Position numbers and translations under genes: made by a program. The notes beneath the pieces are model-generated. The model saw only the letters and a program-made list of their open reading frames with translations. It was not told where the DNA came from and searched no databases. From Mesodorylaimus sp. YZB2_4 (taxonomy: Eukaryota; Nematoda; Enoplea; Dorylaimida; Dorylaimidae), in the NCBI GenBank assembly GCA_030248295.1, contig JASANH010000830.1, positions 124,001 through 188,000 of the forward strand: a DNA stretch of 64,000 nt, read 5' to 3'. Within the stretch, counting starts at the first letter, position 1. Every line of letters begins with the position of its first letter. Below are positions 1-11,792 of this stretch, piece after piece.

Positions 1-29
1 CTACAAGCCTATCACACTCGTACTGCCTG

Positions 30-288
30 TTGCAAACCAAGTTGTGTCTGCACACCAGGCAAAAAATTATGGTGTGGGAAACGACATGGTGCGGGAACCG
101 GCGCACTCGGGGGGGGACGGGGGGGGGGGGGGAGGAAACGACACATGTCTCACGATCAGTGAGTCGATTTCCCACGGACACATTTTACACAAAACGATTT
201 ACCGGCCCGCGAGTCGAATACTCGCCCGTAACTGCGCACCTGGCGTGAGCGGTAGACGCCTAACCCACCAGGCCACGAGACCGGTAGG
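30..288 (-). repeat. tRNA-derived SINE copy (tRNA-Glu-like head)
   Basis: On the minus strand the region starts with a tRNA-like head (about 288 down to 200). It has an A-box-like segment near 261-278 (TGGCCTGGTGGGTTAGG) and a B-box-like segment near 209-219 (GTATTCGACTC). The middle, CCGCTCACGCC, resembles the anticodon arm of tRNA-Glu(CTC). The body below about 200 contains a module (GGGAAATCGACTCACTGA...CGTTTCC) that recurs at 22975-23065. A long G run at 109-132 interrupts it. The head is shared with copies at 17405-17575 and 29960-30058. Exact ends are uncertain. Confidence 0.6.
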
Positions 289-299
289 TTAGACGGTGG

Positions 300-2264
300 G
301 CTCTGTTTCGATTTGTATCCCACCCGCTTTATTATTCCAGGAGCGAGTTTGTCGAAAGCTCAAAATTATAATTCTCTGTAACCTAGGACGCATTTTGCTG
401 CACATGGCAAAAGCGGTTTACTCCGCAATAAAAAAAGAGCGTTCTTTCTGCAGCAAACAAACATGCTTTGGAAAAAATGATTTAAATTAACTCAAATAAA
501 GGTTTTGAAATCAAAACCTGAAGGGGGCCAGTAGAGCCTGGATAGCGACCACTGCATGCAAAGTTGCAAAAAAACTTCTCTTGCGGGCTTTACTGGCGAC
601 ATTGGACAACATTCATAGAGGTCAAGAAGAGTAGCCTCATGGCTCACACCGTCGCTGTTCGGGGGTATCTGTTTCTATAAGAGCTGCCAGCTCTGACGCA
701 AATCATGACTCTGAAAATGCTCACTTATCTACTATCTGTTTTCTTTAGGAATGTACACGCGGCCTATGCGGTAACGTGAAGGGTGTGTATATTCTCAAAT
801 AAAACAAGTTATACTCGTGCAGAACAGCGGGGCAGAATGAAAAAAGTGGTTGCTCCTGTGAAGACCCACATTTTGGATAAGGATCAGCTTCCTTCAACAT
901 CATGCCGTTATAAACTCTCATATTCTTTGGTCCTCTTTAACTGAAAACAACAACGCCTCGACCATATTCCTCCTGTTATTTTCAGTTCTACTCACACCCT
1001 GCCGCCAGACGCTGTCAACTGACCGTCGATCAAGGCAGTGTGGTCATCATGACAGTCATGACAGCGGGTGCTGGATACTCTCCTTCAAATCGTCGGGAAA
1101 CAGTTGGCCACCCAGCAGCAACTGTGACTGTGTGCTTCTTTAATTTCAATTGATGTATCTAAAAACTATGTTAAATGTATCTATGTCGCCTTGAGTCTTA
1201 TATGCATAAGTGTGATTATCTAAATGAAGAAACGGTAGAGATTTTTCTCGCCAAACGTTCATGCATAATAAATACAAAATTTTTCGAGGAAAACTGAATC
1301 AGTTAGTTCTTTCAAGGTTGAAAAACTAGCGATAAGTCAAACTGAATCTATTAGGAAATTCATTTAGCTTACTGAAACTAAAACTGAATGTTTTTCTAAA
1401 AGTTGTATCAACGCTAGTTCGCACATAAATAAAAATTTCAGTCCGAGGGTTTGCTTTTGGCGGCAACTGGTTTCGAGCGGTGCAAACACAGAAGAAAAAA
1501 GCAAAAAATACATGACCACATACTTTCAAATGCTGGCTGGTGCACGTTTCTGTGAATAATTTCAATGTGACATCGATAGAACTATAAACCAATGGTTGCG
1601 CCCCTCTGTCGCCCAGGGTCGACCGTACCACCACACCGGCCGTACCGTACCGCCGTACCGGGGGGGGGGGGGGTGGTACCGTGCGGGTACGGCACTGAAA
1701 ATAGGCTGGTACGGTCGTACCGAGTTTTATAATATTTTGTGCGTAACTTAACGCTCGCGTACATTCAGTCGCTTCAAAGCGGCTAATTTTTCTAATTTTT
1801 TATGAAGATAATCTAGCAGCTGTTGGTTTATACTTCCAAACTATTGTGAGATATCTAAAACAGTGACCTTTTAGCATTTACTCGCAGGGCGTCTCTTTTT
1901 GTAATCCTGATGATGGTAGACTGACTTTGGGGCTATAATCCTTATGAATTCTACCAAGTGCTGCTGAAAATGCAGTTTTTTTTAACTGAAATGTGGTCAT
2001 TCATATAGTCGCTGTTGCTGACTTTTAGGCGCGTGCCATGGCCATGGTATGGTTTCGTACAAATTGATGATCCCTAGTCCAACTACTGTAGATCCCATCT
2101 AGGCACCTACGCCCTGTACTCCTGTACCTTAGATAGGGTACAGCTTCAGGATGCCTAGCTATCGGTGCTGGCGCGTGAACCCTGGTAATCATTCCCGCGC
2201 CCGGGGAGCTCGACAAAATTTTTCTAAATGATTGCAACATCGAATTTTGATGGCTCAGGACAGC
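300..2264. other. Intergenic, no gene recognised
   Basis: I see no convincing coding exon here. The only structure is a short GGTACGG-rich, partly self-complementary patch at 1615-1720 containing a run of G residues at 1661-1674. The patch resembles the GGGTAC-rich elements at 4685-4856 and 35365-35455. Confidence 0.5.
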
Positions 2265-2268
2265 AAAT

Positions 2269-2292
2269 GAAATGACGCAATTCAAAGCAGTT
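2269..2292 (+). promoter_or_regulatory. Upstream element shared by both allatostatin-C genes
   Basis: GAAATGACGC-AATTCAAAGCAGTT lies about 280 bp before the start codon of gene A. A near copy (GAAATGACGCCAATTCAAACAAGTT) lies at 20960-20984, about 235 bp before gene B. It is one of two upstream blocks kept in both paralogues, so a shared cis-regulatory role is inferred. Leftover duplicated sequence is the alternative. Confidence 0.4.
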
Positions 2293-2418
2293 TTGGCACA
2301 GAGGAGCTGCGATGGTAGGTTCTCGTGCACGCGGCACTAGGTTGCTTCCTTGCTTTTAATCGTTTCGCACTCGTCACAGCTATAGACTTGTTGGGTTGAA
2401 GGTGTGAGCTGTTCCCTA

Positions 2419-2433
2419 GGATAATTATTGATA
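2419..2433 (+). promoter_or_regulatory. AT-rich element shared by both allatostatin-C genes
   Basis: GGATAATTATTGATA lies 133 bp upstream of the gene A start codon. Its counterpart GGATAATTATCGATA lies at 21078-21092, 117 bp upstream of gene B. The TAATTAT core is of the kind bound by homeodomain proteins. Position, order and near identity relative to the two start codons support conservation, but function is inferred. Confidence 0.4.
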
Positions 2434-2468
2434 AATACAGGTTCAGTTTGTAACTATCTATGATGGAA

Positions 2469-2476
2469 TATAAAAG
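2469..2476 (+). promoter_or_regulatory. TATA box of allatostatin-C gene A
   Basis: TATAAAAG stands 83 bp before the start codon at 2552, the expected distance for a core promoter with a short 5' leader. The corresponding place in gene B has no clear TATA box. Confidence 0.55.
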
Positions 2477-2551
2477 GACACGTGCCTTGACATGTTGCTG
2501 CTAGTTCGAAATCAAAGGAGCGCTCGGTCAGGTTGAAATATACCCTCTCTC

Positions 2552-2916
2552 ATGGACTCGCTCAAATTTCTTTTACTCCTGGGCTTAGCTTTATTACTAG
2601 CTGAAGCTGCCTCCTTCAGGCTGCCAGGCTTTCTACGAAAGTAAGAATATGAGTTCGACAGTGTCGCTTGGCATAAAATGTACAATGTTTTCTGATTAGG
2701 AGCAATCTGGACTTCAATGATTTGAAACGCATCCGCCAGTTGGCGAACGATGGACTCAACAAAAAGACTTCGAAGATGATCTTATCATCCATGTCGCCTA
2801 CGACAGCGGCAACTCAGAGATTTGAAAGAAAAGAGCCGAAACAAGTAACCACCAGAAACCGAGTTTATATAAACTGTTTTTTCACGCCAGTTCAATGCAT
2901 TTATGTTGGAGGGTAA
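2552..2916 (+). CDS. Allatostatin-C-type neuropeptide precursor A
   Basis: Two exons, 2552-2640 and 2700-2916, joined by a 59-bp GT-AG intron, give about 101 residues. Exon 1 encodes a signal peptide (MDSLKFLLLLGLALLLAEA) followed by a short RLPG-containing peptide ending in RK. Exon 2 ends with VYINCFFTPVQCIYVGG just after an R-N-R site. The CFFTPVQC core has six residues between two cysteines and matches the allatostatin-C pattern CYFNPISC in aromatic, Phe and Pro positions; in that family the cysteines form a ring. Known allatostatin-C peptides are secreted and act through somatostatin-like GPCRs. Nothing follows the mature peptide except the last two glycines and the stop, so amidation is possible but not assured. 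A paralogue lies at 21195. The class assignment is fairly firm; the exact processing sites are inferred. Confidence 0.82.
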
Positions 2917-4035
2917 ATATGTTGGCGTCCGTGTTATCTAGTCGACTTCAAGTGATGTTAGTCGCCCTTTTAGCCCCAGGCTGGTATTATACTTCTGTTG
3001 TTGGATGGGAACGGGTGGGAAAAAGAAGAACTAGAGATGGCTTTTCGGTACAACTCAATCTATATCTGGTCGGACTTCTCGCTAGCTATAAGCTATATCT
3101 GTGTCTCACATCTCACTGAATTTGATTGTTTTCCGTCTCGATGTTCGTCATATCTTAGTTTATTGTGTGTGCATGCTTGGAAAATCTGTTATTAACTAAA
3201 GATTCGTTGCCTAGCAATGGCAAACCAGGCACAGAGTTAAAAGTAGATTACAAGAACATGCATGTAAAATGTGAACAGCACGGCCAAAAGCTGCCATGTA
3301 AGAAACGTTTAAGCAACAATTTTATAGGCTTGTGAAATCAAAGGTAATTTTGTCTTTCATGCAACAAGCGGAGCAACAGAGGTTTTGTCGGCAGAAAAAT
3401 GAGAAAAAATATAAAATCTTGATTCTGATGCTCATCACGGCGACATGAATTCAACGTGCTCTGACTTTACTGGGCGAACCGTCTTTTTACAAAGCATAGA
3501 AATTTCTACATCCAGAAATTTCTGTCACATAATTTCCTTGTTTCCAGCCCTTCCCCCCAGCCCTCCCGTACTTGGGTCTTCCTAGGACCTTCCAGGTCAA
3601 TCGAGCGTCAGGGCGCTTGTCCTTTCATGTTGTACCACAAAATAACCAAGTCGATCGGCATCTGTGCAATTATCCTGGGCACCCGACAAGTCTGTAGGTG
3701 CAAAACGACTAGGAGCAAGGAACCAGCCCAGCGCAATGTGTACATGAAACCCACCATTACAGCTGGACTGTAAGGTGCCTGTAACCTGTTTGAACTGGTG
3801 TGATTTCGTTTTCTATCTTTAGCCGTCAGCGCAGATAAATGTTTAGCTCATTAGGAAGAAACTTTGTCGAGTTCTTTTGGTACAAGAAGCATTATTGTCC
3901 TTACGTCCCGGCCAGCACGTAAGTCAGGCTTGGCGTCAACCACCGTACTTATGGACAGGAAGTAGGTGGCAAGGAGGACGCCAGTTGACAAGGAATATCC
4001 AAATATACCAAAGATGCTATGTTTGCGAAGCAAGA
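2917..4035. other. Intergenic, no gene recognised
   Basis: No exon with a recognisable domain or splice context is seen between allatostatin-C gene A and the TIR element. Short open frames at 2998-3195 and 3851-4135 lack supporting features. Confidence 0.5.
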
Positions 4036-5047
4036 TACTGTAAAGCAAGTTAATTTCGCGGCAAGAAAGTTTCGCGGTCTCCCAATTTTGGCCATGTTCG
4101 CGGAAAGAAGGTTCGCGGTTCCGAGCTCCATCCAACTTTTCTTATTGTGTGCTGCTCATGTGGGCGCGTATCTCGATCACTGACAGCAATTAGTCTTTCC
4201 AATGCTACTGCATGTCCGTTTTAGCTTTTTCTTTCTTGCTCATACAGTACTGCACACATTCCTCACCGTGATGCAAGTATTGGACTCCTCATTTACAGTA
4301 AATCTATGCTTGTGTTTCTTCATATTTGCTTTTCCTGTCATAGAGTCAAGCACTTTTCCTGTCTCAACCATCAAATTTTATTTCTATGCAGCGGCTTTTA
4401 TAGAGGGTTAGCCAATAATCACAAAAGATCCAAAACTGCGAGGGAAATTATGCACTACTCCGTATCGAAAAACCACGCAATGTCTGAGAGGTTGATTCAG
4501 TTTTGCAGGTTTATTCTGAGACTTTTGCAAGGAGCAAACACTGCTTCAGAAAAGCGGCCAGGTCTTTGCAAAAATTTTATGAGTGCGGTCGTCAATCCTT
4601 CGAATCCGTAAATTATAAGCGTCCTTAAGCTATCCTACTCGAAACAAACTCTTAAATTTGTGTAATCTCACAAGCCATGCAGAGTCCTGCATGGGTACCC
4701 ATACCCGTACCTACCCGTACCCGCCGGTATGGGTACGGATTTGGGTAAGAGGCGACGGCGACGGGTGTGGGTATGGATAAGGGTCACCGGGTACGGGTAC
4801 ACAGGTCGTGTAGCGGGTACGGGTAGGGTACGATTTTCATACCCGTGCAGGACCCTGAGCCATGACAGCTTGTGCTCAGCCAGACTAAAGTAGCGAAATG
4901 TTTTGATCTATTTTCCTCTCCAATTTTCCAAAATGACAAGCTCTAAATTAGATTTTCCTGTCCGAGCTATGTTTTGTACAGGACAAGTTCGCGGAAAGAA
5001 ATTTTCGCGGTCGACGACGAACCGCAAAATTAAATTGCTTCACAGTA
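4036..5047. mobile_element. Non-autonomous DNA transposon with terminal inverted repeats
   Basis: The left end (4036-4061) reads TACTGTAAAGCAAGTTAATT and continues into TCGCGG. The right end (5022-5047) read on the minus strand is TACTGTGAAGCAATTTAATT and continues into TTGCGG. These form an imperfect 26-bp terminal inverted repeat about 1 kb apart. TTCGCGG submotifs recur inside both ends (4070-4120 and 4988-5012). There is no transposase frame. A second element (4688-4856) appears inserted in it. Confidence 0.6.
4688..4856. mobile_element. GGGTAC-rich hairpin element (MITE-like)
   Basis: The ends are AGTCCTGCATGGGTA and, inverted, AGGGTCCTGCACGGGTA. The interior is a degenerate array of GGGTA/TACCC units able to fold on itself. 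The flanks AGCCATGCAG (left) and AGCCATGACAG (right) look like a diverged target-site duplication. A partial copy with the same end lies at 35365-35455 and a looser relative at 1615-1720. Confidence 0.55.
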
Positions 5048-5201
5048 CATTGAGCGAATAGGATCGGTCAAAGGAGCTTGGGGACAGCGAAGTCTCCCCC
5101 ATTTCTCGGTAGCGATTGCGATAGAGAGTGCTAAGCAAGTTTCATTACAGTAGTTTCACACTAGTTCCAGGGTCTACTCGCAGGGCTGGTTGGTAGGCAT
5201 A

Positions 5202-6568
5202 CAGCCGCTACGGCGACTGGCGCTTTGGCGCCATTCTATTTGGCTGCGCTATTTTGGCGTCAATCCACCACTTGCAGCTAAGGCGCCGAAACTGACTTTT
5301 ACGCCGTACGCCGTTGACGCTATTTTGGCGCTAGCTGCAAGTGGTGGATCACCCCGGCGCTGTGCGCTTTTGGCGCCAGTCTTTACTGCTGCTCTCTTCA
5401 AGCGCCGGCCGACTGAGCGTCTCGTGTTTTGGCGATCCTATTTTGGCGCAATGCTTTTGACAAATGAGAGGGTTTCGTGTGAAAGTTTGGCGGATTCTGT
5501 GGTGGCGATTTCCGCATTTGACTTCACTTCTTTCTTGGCTATCCGTCGAAGATATGATGGAATCAAGTTCGTCAGCTGATGGTACCAATTGTTCCTATAG
5601 CCATTCAGTGTTGCAAGTTTTGTACTTGTTACGTCAATGCACTAACTGACCCGATATTAGCGCAATTATTTAATTATAATTTGAGCCTTAGTGGATTGAA
5701 AACACGCCATGGACGATGTGGGACGTTCTCAGATACAGGAGCAACTTCGTGCTGAAATGAAATGATGTGAAATTCCGAGTGAAATTGCCTTCGGAGGTTT
5801 TACACAGTTCTGTTCGTAATTGTCAAAGATGGTTTTTTGATTTCTAGCTGGACATTTTATTCGTAATTATGTATGTATCTTCCCCGTTTGAGTGCATGTA
5901 AGTGCTTGGGTACGAGTAAAATATGGTATGGTGCTAGCCAAATTGTGAATTAGCTATCGATCCACCAATTTCCTTCTTCGAGGAAGGTTTTAAAGACCGG
6001 TTTGAAAATAGATATGACGCAGTTTTTGCAGATTCATATGCAATTTGCAGTGTCTGTGTGATTGGTTTTAATCTTGTCTTGTATATCAACGGACCGCCAT
6101 CTTAAACTCTTTACGTTCCTTCTATTCCCCCTGTCTCTGATTTCTAATGTACTGTACAGCTAACTGTCGCTTTTGAAAATCATGTCTTACTGTACGGCTT
6201 GAAGACTTTCCTAGTTTTACAAAGATGGGGATGATTCCAATGAGAAACGTAGAGTAGATATGCGCAGTCACTTCATTAAAACATTGATTACAAGCATGGT
6301 TGAAAAACGATAGGCTTCAGTGACTAAATACAAAGCTGGCAGCATTTACGCTTTACATTGCTGCGTCTGTCACGACATGGCTGATTTTGCAGAAGAGCAA
6401 AGAGCACGGTTTGCGCCGAATAAAAATTCATCCACGCTTTCTGATCAAGGCGCCAAAATTTCGACGCTAAATCCTTACGCGCTCAGTATACATGGCGTTA
6501 TTTTGGCCGACGCCGAATCGGCGCAGCCAAAATGAGTGGCGCCAGAACGCCAAAAGTCATACCGGCTG
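5202..6568. mobile_element. Non-autonomous element with long GGCGCC-rich inverted ends
   Basis: The left end (5202-5262: CAGCCGCTACGGCG, then TGGCGCC, then TTTGGCTGCGC) aligns with the reverse complement of the right end (6505-6568: CAGCCGGTATGAC, then TGGCGCC, then TTTTGGCTGCGCC) over about 60 bp. The left arm holds a further palindrome: CCACTTGCAGCTA at 5268-5281 pairs with TAGCTGCAAGTGG at 5333-5346. No transposase frame is visible across the roughly 1.2 kb between the ends. Confidence 0.6.
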
Positions 6569-9454
6569 TGAACCTAGGTTCATGTATAGTAAAACTAGCA
6601 GAAAATATATGGGCCATATTCTGGGTGATAACAAAGGAGACAGCTTCAACTGAAGATGTTGGACATGAAATCATGGTAACTTGCGCTCACACAAATCGTT
6701 AGTCGTGGTTGTGTAAGTTTTTTATTCTTTTGTAAGAGCATCGAGCGAGCTAATGCATCAGATCTATGGCAAGATTCTGATTGACCGTAAAATTAATTGG
6801 TCGACGCTTGGAGGACACGATAATCGATGAGCACCACTGACAGTTTTAGGGAATGCTCACGGACCATTGGATGCGTGAATTGGAGGAGGGTCAATCAATG
6901 GTGAAGTGATCTAGAGCCCACAGAAGGTACCAAAGTTGAGGCAGAATAATACATTCTGAAAATGTACAGGGTATCTACGAAGGATGGTTACAGTAAGCAT
7001 ACGAAACCTGGTGCTTGGTCTTTGTCTGGCTGACAATGAGCACCGCGCTACAATACTATGAATTGTCATGCTAGCGATACAATGGCCAGCGAGTCCATGG
7101 TGGTGGTTCATTTATTGCATACATCGAATTGCTGTGCAAGAGCAAATGGGACACAAAGTCAAGGCCATACTTCCTTGCCTATAATTTCGCATCTGTGCAC
7201 AGCGGATGCGGGTGGGAGATTTGGAGGCCATATTTTACAATTTTTTTGGTTCAATGTAAGGCGAGTAGTGCTGCCGTCAAGGCCTATTATGCGATTATCC
7301 AGTTATCGCTGATAAAGGCACTTCGATGACGCCAATAACCAGGCGATATTAGGGCTAGTCCAGTGAATAACGTTATTCTGGAATAGGAAGGAGAACGAAG
7401 AGCCCGGTGCAACAATACTTTGCATTTCCGAGGGATATATGTGCTAAGTGTTCGGGTGATCTAGTTGGGGCTGCAAAGTGGTCTATGAGGGTGCATACAA
7501 GGGCGCGTCTGTCTCATTCTTGGTCAGAGTTGTGTCGTGACAATGTTGGGTGCGGGTCAGTAAAAGAAGACGAAGTTCTGATAGGCTTCTCAAACGCTGA
7601 TTCTTATCTGAAAGCAGTTCCATCTTTTTTTCTGTATGGCTAATATTCATGACTCATCATCAGCTTATTCATCCTACATCGCTTTCCTCTGTGTTCTAGG
7701 AGACCGTCTTGGCTAACGCCAATGTTGACCCGTTTTTGTTCTGTTTGACGCCGTGCGTCACTCACGATCAGTTAGCCAACCAAGAATTATCTCCACCCCC
7801 TTTTCACACAATCTCTAGAAACCTGAAGCTGTTTTATTCCAGCAACAACCCACTCATTTTTGTTACAAATAACCGGAAGCCAGCAACTGTTCACCATTCG
7901 GTTCCTATCTCCATAAAGGTGTTCTACAAGGTGAGATGAACCAGCTACAAATCCCATCGCCTCTCTTTGCCCTCTCTCCCTCCGTCACCTCGTCGTATTT
8001 GCTATTTCCAGAGGACCAGTGTCTGTTGACTCTTTGAAATGTCATTCCAAAAAGTAAATAGTCTCATCCCCTCTCTCGTTCTAAAGCATCCAGTTTCCAG
8101 TCTCTTGTTTGCATTTCCCAAAATAAGATAGGTGAACTAAAAACAAAATTTCGTCTGTTCTCATCTCGTTAATTCCTTTAACGCCTCTCTTCTCGACCCT
8201 GCGCTGTGTTTTTTGCTCATCATTTCCTACGCACTTGCTTTCTATTTTCACCCCGCGTTGACATTTTCAGGCGTCTTTCTTTTTATGGAATACTTTTAGT
8301 AGCCTTGAACACGCGTGACTTGAAGTCGGCCTGAGGGGATGCCTAATGTAGGCGAATGATAAATTTCATTTATCTCGAGTCATTACTTCAGGCGAGATAT
8401 TCAACTTGGGAGTTGGGACCTACTGCTGACATGTTTTATGTCGACATGGGGTTCTACTCGAGAAAATTCTGTTTGTTTCTTTTATCCCTCATTGCACTTA
8501 ATTTTTAGAAGTCACTAGTTGTCAGATCTTATTCCTTACAGTGAGTAAATTAAACTATGATTTAAACGGATTTTGGGTTATTCTGCATTCATTTTTTGCA
8601 TAAGGATGGCTATGAAAAGTACTTACCGAAAATCATATGGTCATGAGTAAAATGCGACAGATGCAAAAAGTGACGAGTGATTTCATGAGGGCTCATTTTT
8701 TTCATGCGTACAATAGACATCCTTTAGTGCTGTAGGTCCGAGCATACTGACTTATTCGATCAGATGCACTTTTTGGCTTATCGATCCCGCTTTTAAAAGC
8801 GCACTCTGGAAGGCTTAGCTACAACATGTTTTTCCAGTTTTGATTTCATCATCGGCTGAAGGAGATGGTACTCAAGTAGAAATGACAGGGGGTTCTTGGT
8901 GTCAGCAACTACTTTTCAAGGATTATGCGCATACGAGCACTGCTGGTTCAATAGCATGCTCTGCACTGTTTCCTCCAAAAGATTTTTTTCAAAATGTGCA
9001 CTGGTGTTTGCCATTTTGCAGAAGTGATGCCTAAATCTTGTGCCGTAAGATTCATGTGACTGTCTGCATTTGTGTTTAGATCCAAGGATCACAGGCCACA
9101 AAATCCTCTGAGTGACGTATTTTCGATTGCCCTAGGGCTAAACTTGTTTTATGCAACCTTAAACCCCGACAAACATGTGACACAATATGTCATTCAACCT
9201 CAAATTCGACGCGAACACAAGAAAGTTTCGATTCGACTAGTGCCTTAGGTTGTTCTTTGGTTTTAAAACATCCATCTCCGAACGTTCGACACAACCAAGT
9301 CGTTGCAGCTGTCGACTACCTGTGGTCTAGTCCAGCCAGCCTGGGTCTGACGAGCGGAAGGGGAAGACAGGAAAGAGTGCGAAGAAAAATTTGTTATTCA
9401 CGCTCATTCGTAGGCCCGCGCACAGTTCACCCAAGCCAGCCTTGCATAGGAGGG
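6569..9454. other. Intergenic, no gene recognised
   Basis: Several open frames of 60-90 codons occur, for example 7407-7643 and 7709-7939, but they have no recognisable motif, no consistent splice partners and no repeat signature that I can see. Confidence 0.45.
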
Positions 9455-9462
9455 TATATAAA
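9455..9462 (+). promoter_or_regulatory. TATA box upstream of the LAPTM4-like gene
   Basis: TATATAAA lies 240 bp before the start codon at 9695, preceded by a CT/CG-rich stretch. It is the best core-promoter candidate for the gene downstream. The distance leaves about 200 bp of 5' leader. Confidence 0.45.
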
Positions 9463-9694
9463 CTTGGCCCACGCTCATCGTCTCGCAGCTTACGCCACGA
9501 TCGCACACATACCGACGTCAAAGTAAGCTAGAGGTAACTTGGCTGGCGTCGTCGAATCCTTGGTCGGACGCCCAGGAATTGAGTTTTGTCACGTGGCAAA
9601 ACAAGAAACGATTGATTATATCGAAGTTACTCAAAATCGTGATTTCTTTGAAGATTGAGTCAAAGTTTTAAAAGGCGGGAAATTTGAATCAAAA

Positions 9695-11371
9695 ATGCCG
9701 TCGCATTTAGTCAAAACTATTTTGACTCCCGAAGACAAACGATACAGACGTTGTTTGGGTTTTGGCTGCTGTCATATTCGAACTTGTGTTTTCGTGGTGG
9801 GAATTTTGGAATTGATCGCTTTAGCAGCCGCTGTTGTTACATTATTCGTTTTATACGAATTAACAGCCGAATCATTCATCAGCTCGCGAAATTTGAATCA
9901 TCATCAGCCTCATCATCGTGGTCATTCTGGCGGCATGGAGAAGAAAGATGGCGATTTAGCCCAGCCAATGATCATGGAAAATCGATCAATCGATAATGAT
10001 AATTTATCAATAAATTACTTTGAACTGTCCAATTTCACGACGAAAAGTATTCGAATACGTCAATATGAATCGAATAATGGTGGAAACGTGTTGGATTCTT
10101 CCAGCGAATCGTCAGAAGAAGGAGGAAATAGTGGTTCTGGCAAAGGAGGCGAATCATCAGACTCAGATGAAAGTAGTGAGGAGCAAATGGAGAAAGAGAA
10201 GGATTTAATTTATCTTCGCGCTAAACATCGATACTACGTGCGAAGTATGGTGGGTGCGGCTGCGGCATTTGTTGTCGGCGTTTTCGTTGTGGCGCTCATG
10301 TTTACGGGATTAGTGAAGAGGAGATCTCATTTGCTTCTTCCACATTTGGGTGTTCAGGTAAGAAATGAATGTTGGATTCTGAAGCGCGCTCTACAATTCA
10401 GTTGGACAAGGCAGCCAGTAGGTGTGCGCTTTACTGATGGGCCTTCAAATTCAATTGACATGAGCAAAGTAGACACTTCCACATCCGTCTCCCAATCTAA
10501 GGGGACTCACGTGTTCCATTTTCTGAAAGAAACGCCACCTGACAGATCTTGAAATCTATACGTTAGAGTTTTGAAACCGACCTAAGAGCCCCTGGAATTT
10601 TTGGTTTTCCACACTTGCAAATAAAAGAAGAAAAAAAGATTCAGGTTCATCTCTCGAGCGCATGGAGCATTCTGGTAGCTGCGGGTCCTGACGTCAAAAG
10701 CTTACAAAGATGCCTCCTAGTGTTATCAGTTTAGCGAATACGTGAGTAGGCAACTTCAAAAAGCATACAATCGCCAAAGGTTGGCTAACATACCACGCAA
10801 GGGATAATCTGTTATTTAAACACTTTAGAGATAAAATCCTGCACACGCAAAATAGGCCTCGAGTTGCGATTAATGATAGCGTCTGTTTGAAAATCTGGTT
10901 TGGCCAGCTGCGCCGAATCGGTTTTTTAAAATAACTGGTGACTGCGATAAATCTTTTGCAGAGTCACATGATCAGGTCTGGTTAGGCCTGCTGAATCCAT
11001 TATTCTGTCCATTCAAAAAATAATGATCCCTATTTTTTCAGCTACTGGCCATGGTAGGGCTGATTATCCTCATCATTCTATATTTGGTTTGGTGCTCGTC
11101 GGGTCACGAATCAAACGAATCGAGAAGACATTATCCCTTGAATCGAGCCATATCTTGTTGGCTTATTATCGGTTCGTGCACAATCGCTTTCGTCTTGGAA
11201 ATATTTTCTTTTTTGAGCATTCTAACTTGTTATCGTTATTTAAACAGTTTGGCTCAAATTGAGCACGCAGATTATCATTCCGAAACACATCGATTTTTGG
11301 GACATTATCAAAATTACAATATTCGCAATGGAAGTTGCACAAGGATGCAAAAAAGTGGACTAATAGATTGA
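9695..11371 (+). CDS. LAPTM4/DUF7027-like four-span membrane protein
   Basis: Exons 9695-10357 and 11042-11371 join in phase 0 (donor CAG|GTAAGA, acceptor TTTTTTCAG) to give 330 residues. The N-terminus has the GFGCCHIRT motif found before the first membrane span of LAPTM4-type lysosomal proteins (CCHVRTG in that family). Spans are near residues 30-53, 184-207, 222-239 and about 255-282. The RRSHLLLPHLGVQ segment before span 3 resembles invertebrate DUF7027 proteins. The loop between spans 1 and 2 is unusually long (about 130 residues), acidic and serine-rich, with N-glycosylation sequons (NRS, NLS, NFT). Family members sit in endosomal or lysosomal membranes; the function here is unknown. 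The 684-bp intron could hide another exon. An upstream in-frame start was not found. Confidence 0.72.
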
Positions 11372-11792
11372 TTAAATGCCATTTGTGATCGGGAAATCGT
11401 GGCTGAAGTATTTCTGTACTTATGTGCTGTGTTGATTGTGAACATATGTGACAAGTAATTGAGAAAGATCATCTTTACTGATAATACTGATTCGGGTCCA
11501 ATGAGTAAGAACTGATAAGACGAGCTGACAAAAGGATTGGAGGCTAGTAGAACACATCACTTTTAGCCAGCAGCATAAATTAGTGATTATCATAAGAGCT
11601 GCACTGAAAATGGAAAAAGGATTATGCTAAAAGTACGTACTCTGTACTGACAATTAGGCCATACACCACTCTTCTTTAACATAAGTGAGATTAGAAACCG
11701 CATGCTGACGTCAGACGGTGCTAGCTTATTCCCTGAAAAAAAACTTGTTGTGATGCAACTTATCGTTAGACTGACAAACATCAGCAGACAGC
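11372..11792. other. Short spacer between convergent genes
   Basis: This stretch separates the stop of the LAPTM4-like gene from the stop of the minus-strand guanylyl cyclase. It probably contains both 3' untranslated regions. I see no other feature. Confidence 0.5.

Noticed and set aside
5190..5579. 129-codon plus-strand open frame rich in Ala, Leu and Arg
   Set aside because: It covers the GGCGCC-rich inverted end of a transposon-like element; composition explains the open frame.
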